The notes: generated from the sequence alone by a model not told the origin. DNA of 64,000 nt from Streptomyces sp. HPF1205 (GCF_020400825.1 NZ_JAINVH010000018.1:1-64000); one strand, 5' to 3'; numbered from the stretch's first letter, positions 43,330 through 53,386 are shown. Made by a program: numbers and translations.

Positions 43330-44988
43330 ATGTCCGAAACCAATGCGCAGGCCCCCGTCAGGCTCGACCGGCGTCCCGAATGGCAGGCGCTGGCCAAGCA
43401 CCGCCAGGAGCTGGCCGACACCCACCTGCGGGACCTGTTCGACCGCGATCCCGAGCGGGCGAACCGCTACACCCTCCAGGTCGGCGACCTCCACCTGGAC
43501 TGGTCCAAGCATCTCGTGACCGACGAAACACTGGGGCTGCTGCGCGAACTGGCCGCCGCCACCGGAGTGTTCGAACTGCGTGACGCGATGTTCCGCGGTG
43601 AGCGGATCAACGTCACCGAGAACCGCGCGGTGCTGCACACGGCGCTGCGCGCCCCGCAGTCGTCCACGGTCGAGGTCGACGGGCAGAACGTCGTACCTGC
43701 CGTGCACTCGGTGCTGTACAAGATGACCCAGTTCGCCGACCGGGTCCGCGGCGGCGAGTGGACCGGCCACACCGGCAAGCGGATCAGGAACATCGTCAAC
43801 GTCGGCATCGGCGGCTCCGACCTGGGCCCGGCCATGGCGTACGAGGTGCTGCGCGCGTACGGCGACCGCGGTCTGACGGTGCGTTTCGTGTCCAACGTGG
43901 ACGGCGCGGACCTGCACGAGGCGGTACGCGACCTGGACCCGGCCGAGACGCTGTTCGTCATCGCCTCCAAGACCTTCACCACCATCGAGACCATCACCAA
44001 CGCCACCTCGGCCCGGCAGTGGCTGCTCGGCGGGCTCGGCGCCGGCGAGGACGCGGTGGCCAAGCACTTCGTGGCGCTGTCCACCAACGCCGAGAAGGTC
44101 GCCGAGTTCGGCATCGACACCCAGAACATGTTCGAGTTCTGGGACTGGGTCGGCGGGCGCTACTCGTACGACTCGGCGATCGGGCTGTCGCTGATGCTGG
44201 CGATCGGGCCGGACCGGTTCCGGGAGATGCTCGCCGGCTTCCACCTGGTCGACGAGCACTTCAGGACCGCGCCGCCGGAGCGGAACGCGCCGCTGCTGAT
44301 GGGCCTGCTCGGGATCTGGTACGGCAACTTCCACGACGCGCAGTCGCACGCGGTGCTCCCGTACAGCCACTACCTCAGCAGGTTCACCGCCTACCTGCAG
44401 CAGCTCGACATGGAGTCCAACGGCAAGTCCGTGGACCGTCAGGGGCGGCCCGTGGCCTGGCAGACCGGGCCGGTCGTCTGGGGCACGCCGGGGACGAACG
44501 GGCAGCACGCCTACTACCAGCTCATCCACCAGGGCACCAAGCTGATCCCCGCGGACTTCATCGGCTTCGCCCGCCCGGTCGCCGAGCTCGGGCCGTTCGC
44601 CGGGCAGCACGACCTGCTCATGGCCAACTTCTTCGCCCAGACCCAGGCGCTGGCCTTCGGCAAGACGCCCGAGGAGGTCCGCGCGGAGGGCGTGCCCGAG
44701 GAACTCGTGCCGCACAAGACCTTCCGCGGCAACCACCCCACCACCACGATCCTCGCCACCGAGCTGACCCCGTCCGTCCTCGGCCAGCTCATCGCCCTGT
44801 ACGAGCACAAGGTGTTCGTCCAGGGCGCGGTGTGGAACATCGACTCCTTCGACCAGTGGGGCGTCGAACTCGGCAAGGTCCTGGCCAAGCGGGTCGAGCC
44901 GGCCCTGACCGAGGGCGCCGACGTGCCCGGCCTCGACGCGTCGACGCGGGCGCTGGTCGCCAAGTACCGAGAGCTGCGCGGGCGCTGA
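43330..44988 (+). CDS. pgi: Glucose-6-phosphate isomerase
   Basis: 552 aa. Signatures [37 protein letters not shown], and [16 protein letters not shown] near the second active-site stretch, with the catalytic Lys near the C-terminus ([20 protein letters not shown]). Interconverts glucose-6-P and fructose-6-P and links the glycolytic genes to the pentose-phosphate operon beside it. ATG at 43330 follows GACGAGGAGAAG. Converges on pgl across a strong terminator. Confidence 0.98.
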   Translation: MSETNAQAPVRLDRRPEWQALAKHRQELADTHLRDLFDRDPERANRYTLQVGDLHLDWSKHLVTDETLGLLRELAAATGVFELRDAMFRGERINVTENRAVLHTALRAPQSSTVEVDGQNVVPAVHSVLYKMTQFADRVRGGEWTGHTGKRIRNIVNVGIGGSDLGPAMAYEVLRAYGDRGLTVRFVSNVDGADLHEAVRDLDPAETLFVIASKTFTTIETITNATSARQWLLGGLGAGEDAVAKHFVALSTNAEKVAEFGIDTQNMFEFWDWVGGRYSYDSAIGLSLMLAIGPDRFREMLAGFHLVDEHFRTAPPERNAPLLMGLLGIWYGNFHDAQSHAVLPYSHYLSRFTAYLQQLDMESNGKSVDRQGRPVAWQTGPVVWGTPGTNGQHAYYQLIHQGTKLIPADFIGFARPVAELGPFAGQHDLLMANFFAQTQALAFGKTPEEVRAEGVPEELVPHKTFRGNHPTTTILATELTPSVLGQLIALYEHKVFVQGAVWNIDSFDQWGVELGKVLAKRVEPALTEGADVPGLDASTRALVAKYRELRGR

Positions 44989-45009
44989 GCACGGGGAGGG
45001 CCGGCGGAA

Positions 45010-45135
45010 GGGGCGCGGGGAACCGCGCGGCCGGCCCGCCGCCCGGCAGCACGTCGGCACCGTCCCGAAGGGGTGGTGCCGACGTGCCCGGACCACCGGC
45101 CGGTTCGTGGCCGAGCGCGCGGTTCCCCGCGCCCC
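45010..45135. repeat. Streptomyces-type long inverted repeat around pgi/pgl junction
   Basis: GGGGCGCGGGGAACCGCGC (45010-45028) is perfectly complementary to 45117-45135. It encloses the terminator hairpin at 45049-45087. The GGGGCGCGGGGAA...TTCCCCGCGCCCC palindrome is a dispersed intergenic repeat I recognise from many Streptomyces genomes; a half-like remnant (ATTCCCCGCGCCCCTGGGCG) is seen near 54012-54031 inside ctaA. Confidence 0.75.
45049..45087. terminator. Bidirectional terminator between pgi and pgl
   Basis: GCACGTCGGCACC (45049-45061) pairs perfectly with GGTGCCGACGTGC (45075-45087); the inner bases can add CCC/GGG. Sits midway between the convergent genes. Confidence 0.85.
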
Positions 45136-45165
45136 CGGGTATTCCGGGCGAGCTGCCGGCCGCCG

Positions 45166-45948
45166 CTACGACGACGCGGGCGGGTAGAGCTGGGGCGGCA
45201 GTTTCGCCGCCGCGGCCCGGTCCAGCAGCCACAGGGTGCGGGCCCGCCCGTAGGCGCCCGAGGCGGGCGCCTGGATCTCACCGGGCGCGCTGAGGGCGAG
45301 CGCGACCGCTGCCGCCTTGTCCTCCCCGGCCGCGAGCAGCCACACCTCGCGGGCGGCGCGGATGGCCGGGAGGGTCAGCGAGACACGCGTCGGCGGCGGC
45401 TTCGGGGCGCCGTGGACGCCGACGACCGTACGGGCGGTCTCCCGGACCCCCGGGTGCTCGGGGAAGAGCGAGGCGACGTGCGTGTCCGGGCCGACGCCCA
45501 GGAGGAGGACGTCGAAGGACGGCACGCCGCCGTGGTCCTCCGGGCCCGCCGCCGCGGCCAGCTCGGCGGCGTAGCCGGCGGCCGCCGCGTCCGCGTCCGC
45601 GCCGTACGCGCCCGCGGCGGGCGGCATGGCGTGGACACGGGCGGGGTCGACGGGAACGGCGTCGAGCAGGGCCGCGCGGGCCTGCGTGACGTTGCGCTCC
45701 GGATCGCCCTCGGGCAGGAACCTCTCGTCGCCCCACCACAGGTCCAGCCGCGCCCAGTCCACCGCGTCGCGCGCGGGGGACTCGGCGAGCGCGGCCAGCA
45801 GCGCGTTGCCGTTGCGCCCGCCGGTGAGGACGACCGAGGCGGCGCCCCGGGCGGCCTGGGCGTCCACGACCTTCGTGATCAGCCTGGCCGCCGCGGCGCG
45901 CGCCATCAGCTCCTTGTCCCGGTGGACGACCACCTGGGGCGTGCTCAC
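45166..45948 (-). CDS. pgl: 6-phosphogluconolactonase
   Basis: 260 aa DevB/SOL-type lactonase, second step of the oxidative pentose-phosphate path. ASVVLTGGRNGNALLAAL, DLWWGDERFLPEGDPERN and FDVLLLGVGPDTHVASLFPE are the family motifs. Starts with GTG at 45948, overlapping the opcA stop (GTGA). Last gene of tkt-tal-zwf-opcA-pgl. Confidence 0.96.
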   Translation of the reverse strand: MSTPQVVVHRDKELMARAAAARLITKVVDAQAARGAASVVLTGGRNGNALLAALAESPARDAVDWARLDLWWGDERFLPEGDPERNVTQARAALLDAVPVDPARVHAMPPAAGAYGADADAAAAGYAAELAAAAGPEDHGGVPSFDVLLLGVGPDTHVASLFPEHPGVRETARTVVGVHGAPKPPPTRVSLTLPAIRAAREVWLLAAGEDKAAAVALALSAPGEIQAPASGAYGRARTLWLLDRAAAAKLPPQLYPPASS

Positions 45949-47078
45949 CGGGACGTCGCCTTCCCGGGGGCCGCCTTCCTGGCCCCGGCCGCCTTCTTCG
46001 CCGGCGCCGAGCCGTCCGCCGCTGACCCCTCCGACGCGGCCCCGTCAGCGGCCGCCCCGTCCGAGGAGGACGTGCCGGCCGAATCCGGGCCGCCCGACGG
46101 CGTCGCCTTCTTGGCGGCCCGCGCCGGCTCCACCGACTCGTCCGCCCCCGAGTGGCCGACCAGGTGGCTGATCCCGAACCGCACGGTCGACCGGTAGACG
46201 TCGTCCGGGTCCAGCCGCCGCAGCTCCTCCGCGATCAGCTCGGAGGTCTCCCGCCGCTTCAGCGCCACGTGCCGGTCCGGCTGACCGGGCATCGCGAGCT
46301 CCGCGAGCGACCCGTCCGGCCGGTCCAGGCAGATCACGCCGTCCTCGGTGACCAGCCGCGCCGCCGTGATGCCGGGCCCGGTGGAGACCTTCCGCTCCAC
46401 CGGCACCCCGAGCCGGTCCGCCAGCCACAGCGCCAGCAGCTCCGTACTCGGGTTGTAGGCCTCGCCCTCCACGACGGCCGCGGAGATGGCGCTGTGCTTC
46501 TGGTCCAGGGCCGCCGCCAGCATCGAACGCCAGCCGGTGATCCGGGTCCAGGCCAGATCCGTGTCGCCGGGACTGTACGTCTCGGCCCGCTGGCCGAGCG
46601 TCGCCACCGGGTCCTCGGCCGCGGCCGCGTCGGTGATCCGTCGCTGGCCGAGCCGGCCCAGCGGGTCGGCCGCCGGGTTCTCCGGGCCGTCCTCCGGCCA
46701 CCAGACGACCACGGGGGCGTCCGGCAGCAGCAGCGGCAGCACCACGGACTCGGCGTGGTTCGCCAGCTCGCCGTGCAGCCGCAGCACCACCGTCTCGCCG
46801 GTGCCCGCCTCGGATCCGACCAGCACCTCCGCGTCGAGCCGGGCCAGTGCCCGGTCGCGCGGCGAGCGGCCGGGCCGCTTGATGACGACCAGGATCCGCG
46901 ACGGGTGCTCCTTGGACGCCTCGGTCGCCGCCTTGAGCGCGTCGTACGCACTGCCCTCGTCGGTGACGATGACCAGGGTCAGCACCATGCCGACGGCCGG
47001 CGTGCCGATCGCCCGCCGGGCCTGGATCAGCCCGGTGTTGATCTTCGAGGACGTGGTGTCCGTCAGGTCGATCTTCAT
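45945..47078 (-). CDS. opcA: Glucose-6-phosphate dehydrogenase assembly protein OpcA
   Basis: 377 aa. Begins MKIDLTDTTSSKINTGLIQA and has the OpcA core (SRILVVIKRPGRSPRDRALA, VLPLLLPDAPVVVWWPEDGP, ITGWRSMLAAALDQ). OpcA is needed for full activity of the Zwf enzyme in cyanobacteria and actinobacteria. The last 65 residues are a Ser/Ala/Asp/Lys-rich low-complexity tail not needed by the family core. ATG at 47078 overlaps the zwf stop (ATGA). Confidence 0.95.
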   Translation of the reverse strand: MKIDLTDTTSSKINTGLIQARRAIGTPAVGMVLTLVIVTDEGSAYDALKAATEASKEHPSRILVVIKRPGRSPRDRALARLDAEVLVGSEAGTGETVVLRLHGELANHAESVVLPLLLPDAPVVVWWPEDGPENPAADPLGRLGQRRITDAAAAEDPVATLGQRAETYSPGDTDLAWTRITGWRSMLAAALDQKHSAISAAVVEGEAYNPSTELLALWLADRLGVPVERKVSTGPGITAARLVTEDGVICLDRPDGSLAELAMPGQPDRHVALKRRETSELIAEELRRLDPDDVYRSTVRFGISHLVGHSGADESVEPARAAKKATPSGGPDSAGTSSSDGAAADGAASEGSAADGSAPAKKAAGARKAAPGKATSR

Positions 47079-48634
47079 GGCCGGCGCCAGCTCCTGCCGT
47101 CTCGTGCGAGCATCTCGTCCGCCTCGGCCGGACCCCAGGTGCCGGCCGCGTACTGCGCGGGCTTGCCGTGCTTGTCCCAGTACTCCTCGATGGGGTCGAG
47201 GATGTTCCAGGACAGCTCGACCTCCTGGTGGCGCGGGAAGAGGTTGGCGTCGCCGAGCAGCACGTCCAGGATGAGCCGCTCGTACGCCTCCGGGCTGGAC
47301 TCGGTGAAGGACTCGCCGTACGCGAAGTCCATCGTCACGTCCCGCACCTCCGTGGAGGTGCCCGGGACCTTGGAGCCGAACCGCACGGTGACGCCCTCGT
47401 CCGGCTGCACCCGGATGACCAGCGCGTTCTGCCCCAGCTCCTCCGTGGCGCCGGACTCGAACGGCAGGTACGGGGCCGGCTTGAAGACCACCGCGATCTC
47501 GGTGACCCGGCGGCCCAGCCGCTTGCCGGTGCGCAGGTAGAACGGGACACCGGCCCAGCGCCGGTTGTTGATCTCCAGCTTCACCGCCGCGTAGGTGTCG
47601 GTCCTGGACTTGGGGTCGATCCCCTCCTCCTCCAGGTAGCCGGGCACCTCCTCGCCGCCCTGCCAGGCGTGCGCGTACTGCCCGCGCACGGTGTGCTTGC
47701 CCAGGTCCTCCGGCAGCACGACCGCGCCGAGCACCTTCAGCTTCTCGGCGGTGAGCGCCTTGGGGTGGAAGGAGCCGGGCTCCTCCATGGCGGTCAGCGC
47801 GAGGAGCTGCAGCAGGTGGTTCTGGATGACGTCGCGGGCGGCGCCGATCCCGTCGTAGTACCCGGCGCGGCCGCCGATGCCGATGTCCTCGGCCATGGTG
47901 ATCTGGACGTGGTCGACGTACGACCGGTTCCAGATCGGCTCGTACATGGTGTTGGCGAACCGCAGCGCCAGGATGTTCTGGACGGTCTCCTTGCCCAGGT
48001 AGTGGTCGATCCGGAAGACCTGCTCGGGCGGGAACACCTCGTGCACGATCCGGTTCAACTGCTGGGCGCTGGCCAGGTCGTGGCCGAACGGCTTCTCGAT
48101 GACGGCACGCCGCCACGAGTCCCCGGTCGGCTGCGACAGGCCGTGCTTCTTGAGCTGCTGCACCACGTCGGGGAAGAACTTCGGCGGCACCGACAGGTAG
48201 AAGGCGAAGTTTCCGCCCGTCCCGCGCGCCTTGTCCAGGCTCTCGATGGTCGACTTCAGCGTCTCGAACGCCTTGTCGTCGTCGAACTCGCCCGGCACGA
48301 AGCGCATCCCCTCGGCGAGCTGCTGCCACACCTCCTCGCGGAAGGGGGTGCGCGCGTGCTCCTTGACGGAGTCGTGCACGACCTGGGCGAAGTCCTCGTC
48401 GGCCCAGTCCCGGCGGGCGAAACCGACCAGCGCGAAGCCCGGCGGCAGCAGGCCGCGGTTGGCCAGGTCGTACACCGCCGGCATCAGCTTCTTGCGGGAC
48501 AGGTCGCCCGTCACGCCGAAGATGACCAGACCGGACGGGCCGGCGATGCGCGGCAGCCGGCGGTCCAGCGGGTCGCGCAGCGGATTGGCCGACCGCGCGG
48601 CCGCCTCTGCGGGGGTGGGGATATCCGTGCTCAC
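47075..48634 (-). CDS. zwf: Glucose-6-phosphate 1-dehydrogenase
   Basis: 519 aa first enzyme of the oxidative pentose-phosphate path. Nucleotide loop VIFGVTGDLSRKKLMPAVYD, active-site RIDHYLGKETVQNILALRF, and KPAPYLPF, GVTVRFGSKVPG later. Normal length. GTG start at 48634, one base after the tal stop, with no separate promoter. Confidence 0.98.
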   Translation of the reverse strand: MSTDIPTPAEAAARSANPLRDPLDRRLPRIAGPSGLVIFGVTGDLSRKKLMPAVYDLANRGLLPPGFALVGFARRDWADEDFAQVVHDSVKEHARTPFREEVWQQLAEGMRFVPGEFDDDKAFETLKSTIESLDKARGTGGNFAFYLSVPPKFFPDVVQQLKKHGLSQPTGDSWRRAVIEKPFGHDLASAQQLNRIVHEVFPPEQVFRIDHYLGKETVQNILALRFANTMYEPIWNRSYVDHVQITMAEDIGIGGRAGYYDGIGAARDVIQNHLLQLLALTAMEEPGSFHPKALTAEKLKVLGAVVLPEDLGKHTVRGQYAHAWQGGEEVPGYLEEEGIDPKSRTDTYAAVKLEINNRRWAGVPFYLRTGKRLGRRVTEIAVVFKPAPYLPFESGATEELGQNALVIRVQPDEGVTVRFGSKVPGTSTEVRDVTMDFAYGESFTESSPEAYERLILDVLLGDANLFPRHQEVELSWNILDPIEEYWDKHGKPAQYAAGTWGPAEADEMLARDGRSWRRP

Positions 48635-48635
48635 C

Positions 48636-49763
48636 TCATGCCTCCGAGGGGGCGAGCCGTTCGAGCTCCGCCTTGGTGGAGTCCAAGAGCTCCTTCCAGG
48701 AGGTCTCGAACTTCTCCACGCCCTCGTCCTCCAGCACCTGCACGACGTCGTCGTACGAGATGCCGAGCGCCTCCAGGGCGTCCAGGTCGGCCCGGGCCTG
48801 CTCGTACGTGCCGCGCACGGCGTCGCCGGTGATCTGCCCGTGGTCGGCGACCGCGTCCAGCGTGGCCTCCGGCATCGTGTTCACCGTGTTCGGCGCGACC
48901 AGCTCGGTCACGTACAGCGTGTCGGGGTAGGCCGGGTCCTTCACGCCGGTCGAAGCCCACAGCGGGCGCTGCTTGTTCGCGCCGGCCTTCTCCAGGGCCG
49001 CCCACCGGTCGGAGGAGAACACCTCCTCGTACGCCTGGTAGGCCAGACGGGCGTTGGCGACCGCCGCCTTGCCGCGCAGCGCCTTCGCCTCGTCGGTGCC
49101 GATCTTCGCCAGGCGCTTGTCGACCTCGGTGTCCACCCGGGACACGAAGAACGACGCCACCGAGTGAATCTCGGACAGGTCCAGGCCCGCCGCCTTGGCC
49201 TTCTCCAGACCGGTCAGGTAGGCGTCCATCACCGCCCGGTACCGCTCCAGCGAGAAGATCAGCGTGACGTTGACGCTGATGCCGCGGCTGGTGACGTCGG
49301 CGATCGCGGGCAGGCCCGCCAGGGTGGCCGGGATCTTGATCAGGGTGTTGGGCCGGTCCACCAGCCAGGCGAGCTGCTTGGCCTCGGCGATCGTGGCCTT
49401 GGTGTCGTGCGCCAGGCGCGGGTCCACCTCGATGGAGACCCGGCCGTCCTGGTGGCCGCTGGCGTCGTAGACCGGGCGCATGATGTCGGCGGCGTCACGG
49501 ACGTCGGCGGTGGTGATCATCCGCACGGCCTCGTCGACCGTCAGCCGGCGGGCGGCCAGGTCCTGCAACTGGCCGTCGTAGCCGCTGCCCTGGGAGATGG
49601 CCTTCTGGAAGATCGAGGGGTTGGTGGTGACTCCCACCACGTGCTGCTGGTCGATGAGTTCGGCCAGGTTGCCGGACGTGATGCGCTTGCGCGACAGGTC
49701 GTCCAGCCAGATCGCGACGCCTTCGTCGGAGAGGCGCTTGAGTGCGTCTGTCATGGGATGCAT
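48636..49763 (-). CDS. tal: Transaldolase
   Basis: 375 aa TIM barrel of the longer (TalB type II) class. [13 protein letters not shown], the Schiff-base Lys in [34 protein letters not shown] and [14 protein letters not shown] are family signatures. It moves three-carbon units between sedoheptulose-7-P and glyceraldehyde-3-P. 22 bases downstream of tkt, same transcript. Confidence 0.97.
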   Translation of the reverse strand: MHPMTDALKRLSDEGVAIWLDDLSRKRITSGNLAELIDQQHVVGVTTNPSIFQKAISQGSGYDGQLQDLAARRLTVDEAVRMITTADVRDAADIMRPVYDASGHQDGRVSIEVDPRLAHDTKATIAEAKQLAWLVDRPNTLIKIPATLAGLPAIADVTSRGISVNVTLIFSLERYRAVMDAYLTGLEKAKAAGLDLSEIHSVASFFVSRVDTEVDKRLAKIGTDEAKALRGKAAVANARLAYQAYEEVFSSDRWAALEKAGANKQRPLWASTGVKDPAYPDTLYVTELVAPNTVNTMPEATLDAVADHGQITGDAVRGTYEQARADLDALEALGISYDDVVQVLEDEGVEKFETSWKELLDSTKAELERLAPSEA

Positions 49764-49785
49764 CTCCTACTTGTCGTTACCTGCG

Positions 49786-51873
49786 TCAGCGACCAACGGC
49801 GTCAAGAGATTCCCGGGCGGCCGCCGCGACCGCTTCCGGGGTGAATCCGAACTCGCGGAACAGCACCTTGGCGTCGGCCGAGGCACCGAAGTGCTCCAGG
49901 CTGACGATGCGTCCGGCGTCTCCGACGAAGCGGTGCCAGGTCAGCCCGATGCCCGCCTCGATCGCGACCCGCGCCTTCACCGACGAGGGCAGCACGCTCT
50001 CGCGGTACTCCGGGTCCTGCTCGTCGAACCACTCCACCGACGGCATCGACACCACCCGGGTGGGGACGCCCTCGGCCTGCAGCCGCTCGCGCGCGCCGAC
50101 CGCGACCTGCACCTCGGAGCCGGTGGCGATGAGGATCACCTGCGCCGGGCCGCCCTCGGCCTCGAACAGCACGTAACCGCCGCGCGCCGCGTCCTCGTTG
50201 CGCTCGTACGTCGGCACGCCCTGCCGGGTCAGCGCCAGGCCGTGCGGGGCGCCCTTGCCGAACTCCTTCGTCCAGCGGCGCTGGATCTCCCGCCAGGCGA
50301 TGACGGTCTCGTTGGCGTCCGCCGGGCGGACCACGTTCAGGCCCGGGATCGCGCGCAGGCTCGCCAGGTGCTCCACCGGCTGGTGGGTCGGACCGTCCTC
50401 GCCCAGGCCGATCGAGTCGTGCGTCCACACGTACGTCACCGGCAGGTGCATCAGCGCGGACAGCCGCACCGCGTTGCGCATGTAGTCGGAGAAGACCAGG
50501 AAGGTGCCGCCGTACGCACGGGTGTTGCCGTGCAGGGTGATGCCGTTGAGCTCGGCGGCCATGGAGTGCTCGCGGATGCCGAAGTGAACGGTGCGGCCGT
50601 ACGGATGCGCGCCCGGCAGCGGGTTGCCCTCGGGCAGGAACGAGGAGGTCTTGTCGAAGGTGGTGTTGTTGGAGCCGGCCAGGTCCGCGGAGCCGCCCCA
50701 CAGTTCGGGGAGCACCGTGCCGAGCGCCTCCAGCACCTTGCCGGACGCGGCCCTGGTGGCAACGGACTTGCCGGTCTCGAAGACCGGCAGGTGGTCCTCC
50801 CAGCCGGCGGGCAGCTCGGCGGCGGCGATCCGGTCGAACAGCGCGGCCCGCTCGGGGTTCGCGGTGCGCCACGCGGCGAAACCCTTCTCCCACTCGGCCC
50901 GCGCGTCGCGGCCGCGGTCGCCGACCGCCCGGGTGTGGGCGATCACCTCGTCGGCGACGTCGAAGTGCTTGTCGGGGTCGAAGCCCAGCACCCGCTTGGT
51001 GGCCGCGACCTCGTCCGCTCCGAGCGCCGAGCCGTGCGCGGCCTCGGTGTTCTGCGCGTTCGGGGCCGGCCAGGCGATGATCGAGCGGGCGGCGATGAAC
51101 GACGGCCGGTCGGTGACGGCCTGCGCCGCCCGCAGCGCCTCGTACAGCGCGTGCGGGTCCAGGTCGCCGTTCTCCAGGGGCGCGACCCGCTGCACGTGCC
51201 AGCCGTAGGCCTCGTACCGCTTTATGGTGTCCTCGGAGACGGCGGTCGCGGTGTCGCCCTCGATGGAGATGTGGTTGTCGTCCCACAGCAGCACCAGGTT
51301 GCCCAGCTTCTGGTGCCCGGCCAGCGAGGACGCCTCGGCGGAGATGCCCTCCTGCAGGCAGCCGTCACCGGCGACGACCCAGATGGTGTGGTCGAACGGC
51401 GAGGTGCCGGGGGCCGCGTCCGGGTCGAACAGGCCGCGCTCGTAACGGGCGGCCATCGCCATGCCCACCGCGTTGGCGACACCCTGGCCGAGCGGACCCG
51501 TGGTGGTCTCCACGCCGGCGGTGTGTCCGTACTCCGGGTGGCCCGGGGTCTTGGAACCCCAGGTGCGGAAGGACTCCAGGTCGCTCAGCTCCAGGCCGTA
51601 GCCGGAGAAGTAGAGCTGGGTGTAAAGGGTGAGACTGGTGTGCCCCGCGGAGAGCACGAAGCGGTCCCGGCCGGTCCAGTCCGGGTCCGCGGGGTCGTGC
51701 CGCATGACCTTCTGGAACAGAAGGTAGGCGGCGGGTGCCAGGCTCATGGCGGTGCCGGGATGGCCGTTGCCGACCTTCTGCACTGCGTCCATGGCCAGGA
51801 CTCGGGCGGTGTCGACGGCCCGCTTGTCGAGATCGGTCCACTCGAGATCTGAGGTGGTCGGCTGCTTGCTCAC
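49786..51873 (-). CDS. tkt: Transketolase
   Basis: 695 aa thiamine-diphosphate enzyme. TPP-binding parts AVQKVGNGHPGTAMSLAPAA and VAGDGCLQEGISAEASSLAG, then the pyrimidine-domain RTVHFGIREHSMAAELNGI and VTYVWTHDSIGLGEDGPTHQ, with the C-terminal domain ending FGFTPEAV. First gene of the five-gene pentose-phosphate operon. GTG start at 51873 preceded by GAGAGGAG at some distance. Confidence 0.98.
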   Translation of the reverse strand: MSKQPTTSDLEWTDLDKRAVDTARVLAMDAVQKVGNGHPGTAMSLAPAAYLLFQKVMRHDPADPDWTGRDRFVLSAGHTSLTLYTQLYFSGYGLELSDLESFRTWGSKTPGHPEYGHTAGVETTTGPLGQGVANAVGMAMAARYERGLFDPDAAPGTSPFDHTIWVVAGDGCLQEGISAEASSLAGHQKLGNLVLLWDDNHISIEGDTATAVSEDTIKRYEAYGWHVQRVAPLENGDLDPHALYEALRAAQAVTDRPSFIAARSIIAWPAPNAQNTEAAHGSALGADEVAATKRVLGFDPDKHFDVADEVIAHTRAVGDRGRDARAEWEKGFAAWRTANPERAALFDRIAAAELPAGWEDHLPVFETGKSVATRAASGKVLEALGTVLPELWGGSADLAGSNNTTFDKTSSFLPEGNPLPGAHPYGRTVHFGIREHSMAAELNGITLHGNTRAYGGTFLVFSDYMRNAVRLSALMHLPVTYVWTHDSIGLGEDGPTHQPVEHLASLRAIPGLNVVRPADANETVIAWREIQRRWTKEFGKGAPHGLALTRQGVPTYERNEDAARGGYVLFEAEGGPAQVILIATGSEVQVAVGARERLQAEGVPTRVVSMPSVEWFDEQDPEYRESVLPSSVKARVAIEAGIGLTWHRFVGDAGRIVSLEHFGASADAKVLFREFGFTPEAVAAAARESLDAVGR

Positions 51874-52043
51874 CCTGGGTCAGGGCTCCTCTCCGGGTTT
51901 TTTCACATGTCCGGGTCTTTCACATGCCCACAACGCCGGTTGACGTCGTGCCTACCCGACGCTGTCGAGCCTACCGCCGCCCCTGCCCGCTGTTTCCTGG
52001 TGCTCACCTGGTGGTCTGCCGTTCGCTCACCCGAAAGGCGCTG

Positions 52044-52057
52044 GTCACAGATGTGAC
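52044..52057. promoter_or_regulatory. GTCACA-N2-TGTGAC palindrome
   Basis: Six-base arms with a two-base spacer, midway between the divergent tkt and ctaB genes. Symmetry suggests a dimeric regulator, but the motif does not match a regulator I can name with confidence. Confidence 0.4.
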
Positions 52058-52095
52058 AGGAAGTGGAATCCTCCTAAACCTAATGGACGCTGGGT

Positions 52096-52205
52096 GATCG
52101 CGCGCGCTTACAAGAACGATCATGCGCGAGTACGGGGACGATCACGCGCGGGCGCGGGGACGGACGCGCGCCGGCCCGCGGACGGACACGCGAGGGCGTG
52201 CGGAC
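52096..52205. repeat. Five-unit array with exact 22-bp phase
   Basis: A core related to GATCACGCGCG starts at 52096, 52118, 52140, 52162 and 52184, every 22 bp: GATCGCGCGCG, GATCATGCGCG, GATCACGCGCG, then the weaker GGACGCGCGCC and GGACACGCGAG. The flanks between cores are less conserved. Two helical turns per unit would put all cores on one face of the DNA. Confidence 0.7.
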
Positions 52206-52320
52206 ACCCCCGGACGAAAGCCGGGTCTTGGCTGCCTCTAGAGTGGCGTGGTACGCGCAAGCCGCAGCGCCCCGCGGAACAGCTGGTGGCCGGTGCTTGC
52301 TGGACTTCATCTCTCGTGGG

Positions 52321-53304
52321 GTGTTCGTGACGGCCGTCGAATCCCGACCCGCTGGGGTCACCGGGGCCATCGGGCCGGACTCGCTGCAGGGCGGCTCCGG
52401 CCGCTCCGGCCGGCGGCCGCTGCCCGCCCGGCTCAAGGCGTTCGTCGAACTGACCAAGCCACGCATCATCGAGCTGCTGCTCATCACGACGGTCCCGGTG
52501 ATGTTCCTGGCCCAGGGCGGCGTGCCCGACCTGTGGCTGGTCCTTGCCACCGTCGTCGGCGGCTACCTGTCGGCGGGCGGCGCGAACGCGCTGAACATGT
52601 ACATCGACCGCGACATCGACGCGCTGATGCACCGCACCGAGCAGCGCCCGCTGGTCACCGGCATGGTCTCGCCCCGCGAGGGCCTGGTCTTCGGCATCAG
52701 CCTCTCGGTGGTCTCCACCGTGTGGTTCGCGCTGCTGGTCAACCCGCTGTCGGCGGCGCTGTCGCTGACCGCCATCCTCTACTACGTCTTCGTCTACACG
52801 CTGTGGCTCAAGCGCCGCACCGCGCAGAACATCGTGTGGGGCGGGGTGGCCGGCTGCCTGCAGGTCTTCATCGGCTGGTCGGCGGTCCGCGACGAGCTCG
52901 CGTGGGCGCCCTTCGTCCTCTTCCTCGTCCTGTTCTTCTGGACGCCGCCGCACTACTGGCCGCTGTCGATGAAGGTCAAGGACGACTACGAGCGGGTGGG
53001 CGTGCCGATGCTCCCGGTCGTCGCCGGCAACCAGGTGGTGGCCCGGCAGATCGTCCTCTACAGCTGGGTGATGGTGCTGACCTCGCTCACCCTGTGGTGG
53101 CCGCTGGGCGAGACCTCCTGGTTCTACCCCGTGGTCGCCGCCGCCATCGGCGGGTTCTGGCTCAAGGAGGCGCACGCGCTGCACTCCCGCGCCAGGGCCG
53201 GGATCACCGGGGCGAAGCTGAAGGAGATGCGGCTCTTCCACTGGTCGATCACCTACGCGACGCTGCTGTTCGTGGCGATCGCGGTGGACCCGTTCCTGCA
53301 CTGA
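52321..53304 (+). CDS. ctaB: Protoheme IX farnesyltransferase (heme O synthase)
   Basis: 327 aa UbiA-type membrane prenyltransferase with about nine helices. It farnesylates heme b to heme O for aa3 oxidase. Motifs: [40 protein letters not shown] (first Asp-rich site), [20 protein letters not shown] (second), and [20 protein letters not shown]. Start is GTG at 52321 or the GTG two codons on; neither has a strong ribosome site. The stop codon region is followed by a 20-bp tandem repeat. Confidence 0.96.
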   Translation: MFVTAVESRPAGVTGAIGPDSLQGGSGRSGRRPLPARLKAFVELTKPRIIELLLITTVPVMFLAQGGVPDLWLVLATVVGGYLSAGGANALNMYIDRDIDALMHRTEQRPLVTGMVSPREGLVFGISLSVVSTVWFALLVNPLSAALSLTAILYYVFVYTLWLKRRTAQNIVWGGVAGCLQVFIGWSAVRDELAWAPFVLFLVLFFWTPPHYWPLSMKVKDDYERVGVPMLPVVAGNQVVARQIVLYSWVMVLTSLTLWWPLGETSWFYPVVAAAIGGFWLKEAHALHSRARAGITGAKLKEMRLFHWSITYATLLFVAIAVDPFLH

Positions 53305-53306
53305 GG

Positions 53307-53386
53307 CCCGCGTTCCCGCACCGATCCCCGCGTCCCTGCATTGAGCCCCGCGTTTCCGCACTGGGTCCCGCGTTCCCGCACTGCCC
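53307..53386. repeat. 20-bp tandem repeat after the ctaB stop
   Basis: Four 20-bp units (53307, 53327, 53347, 53367) typified by CCCGCGTTCCCGCACTG plus three variable bases. The end of ctaB itself (CCCGTTCCTGCACTGAGG, coding Pro-Phe-Leu-His-stop) is a related, shorter unit, so the array looks derived from the gene's own 3' end. Confidence 0.85.

Larger units (their letters stand above)
51874..52320. other. Divergent tkt-ctaB regulatory region
   Basis: 447 bp with no gene seen. Near tkt it has two TTTCACATG words (51899, 51918 region). At 52044-52057 lies the palindrome GTCACA-GA-TGTGAC, followed by an AT-richer stretch to about 52085. From 52096 a 22-bp phased array runs to about 52205. Promoters for both genes must be here, but I cannot fix boxes for either. 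Confidence 0.5.

Noticed and set aside
52096-52205. Iterons of a replication origin
   Set aside because: No rep, par or DnaA-box context; the flanks are housekeeping genes of the chromosomal core.
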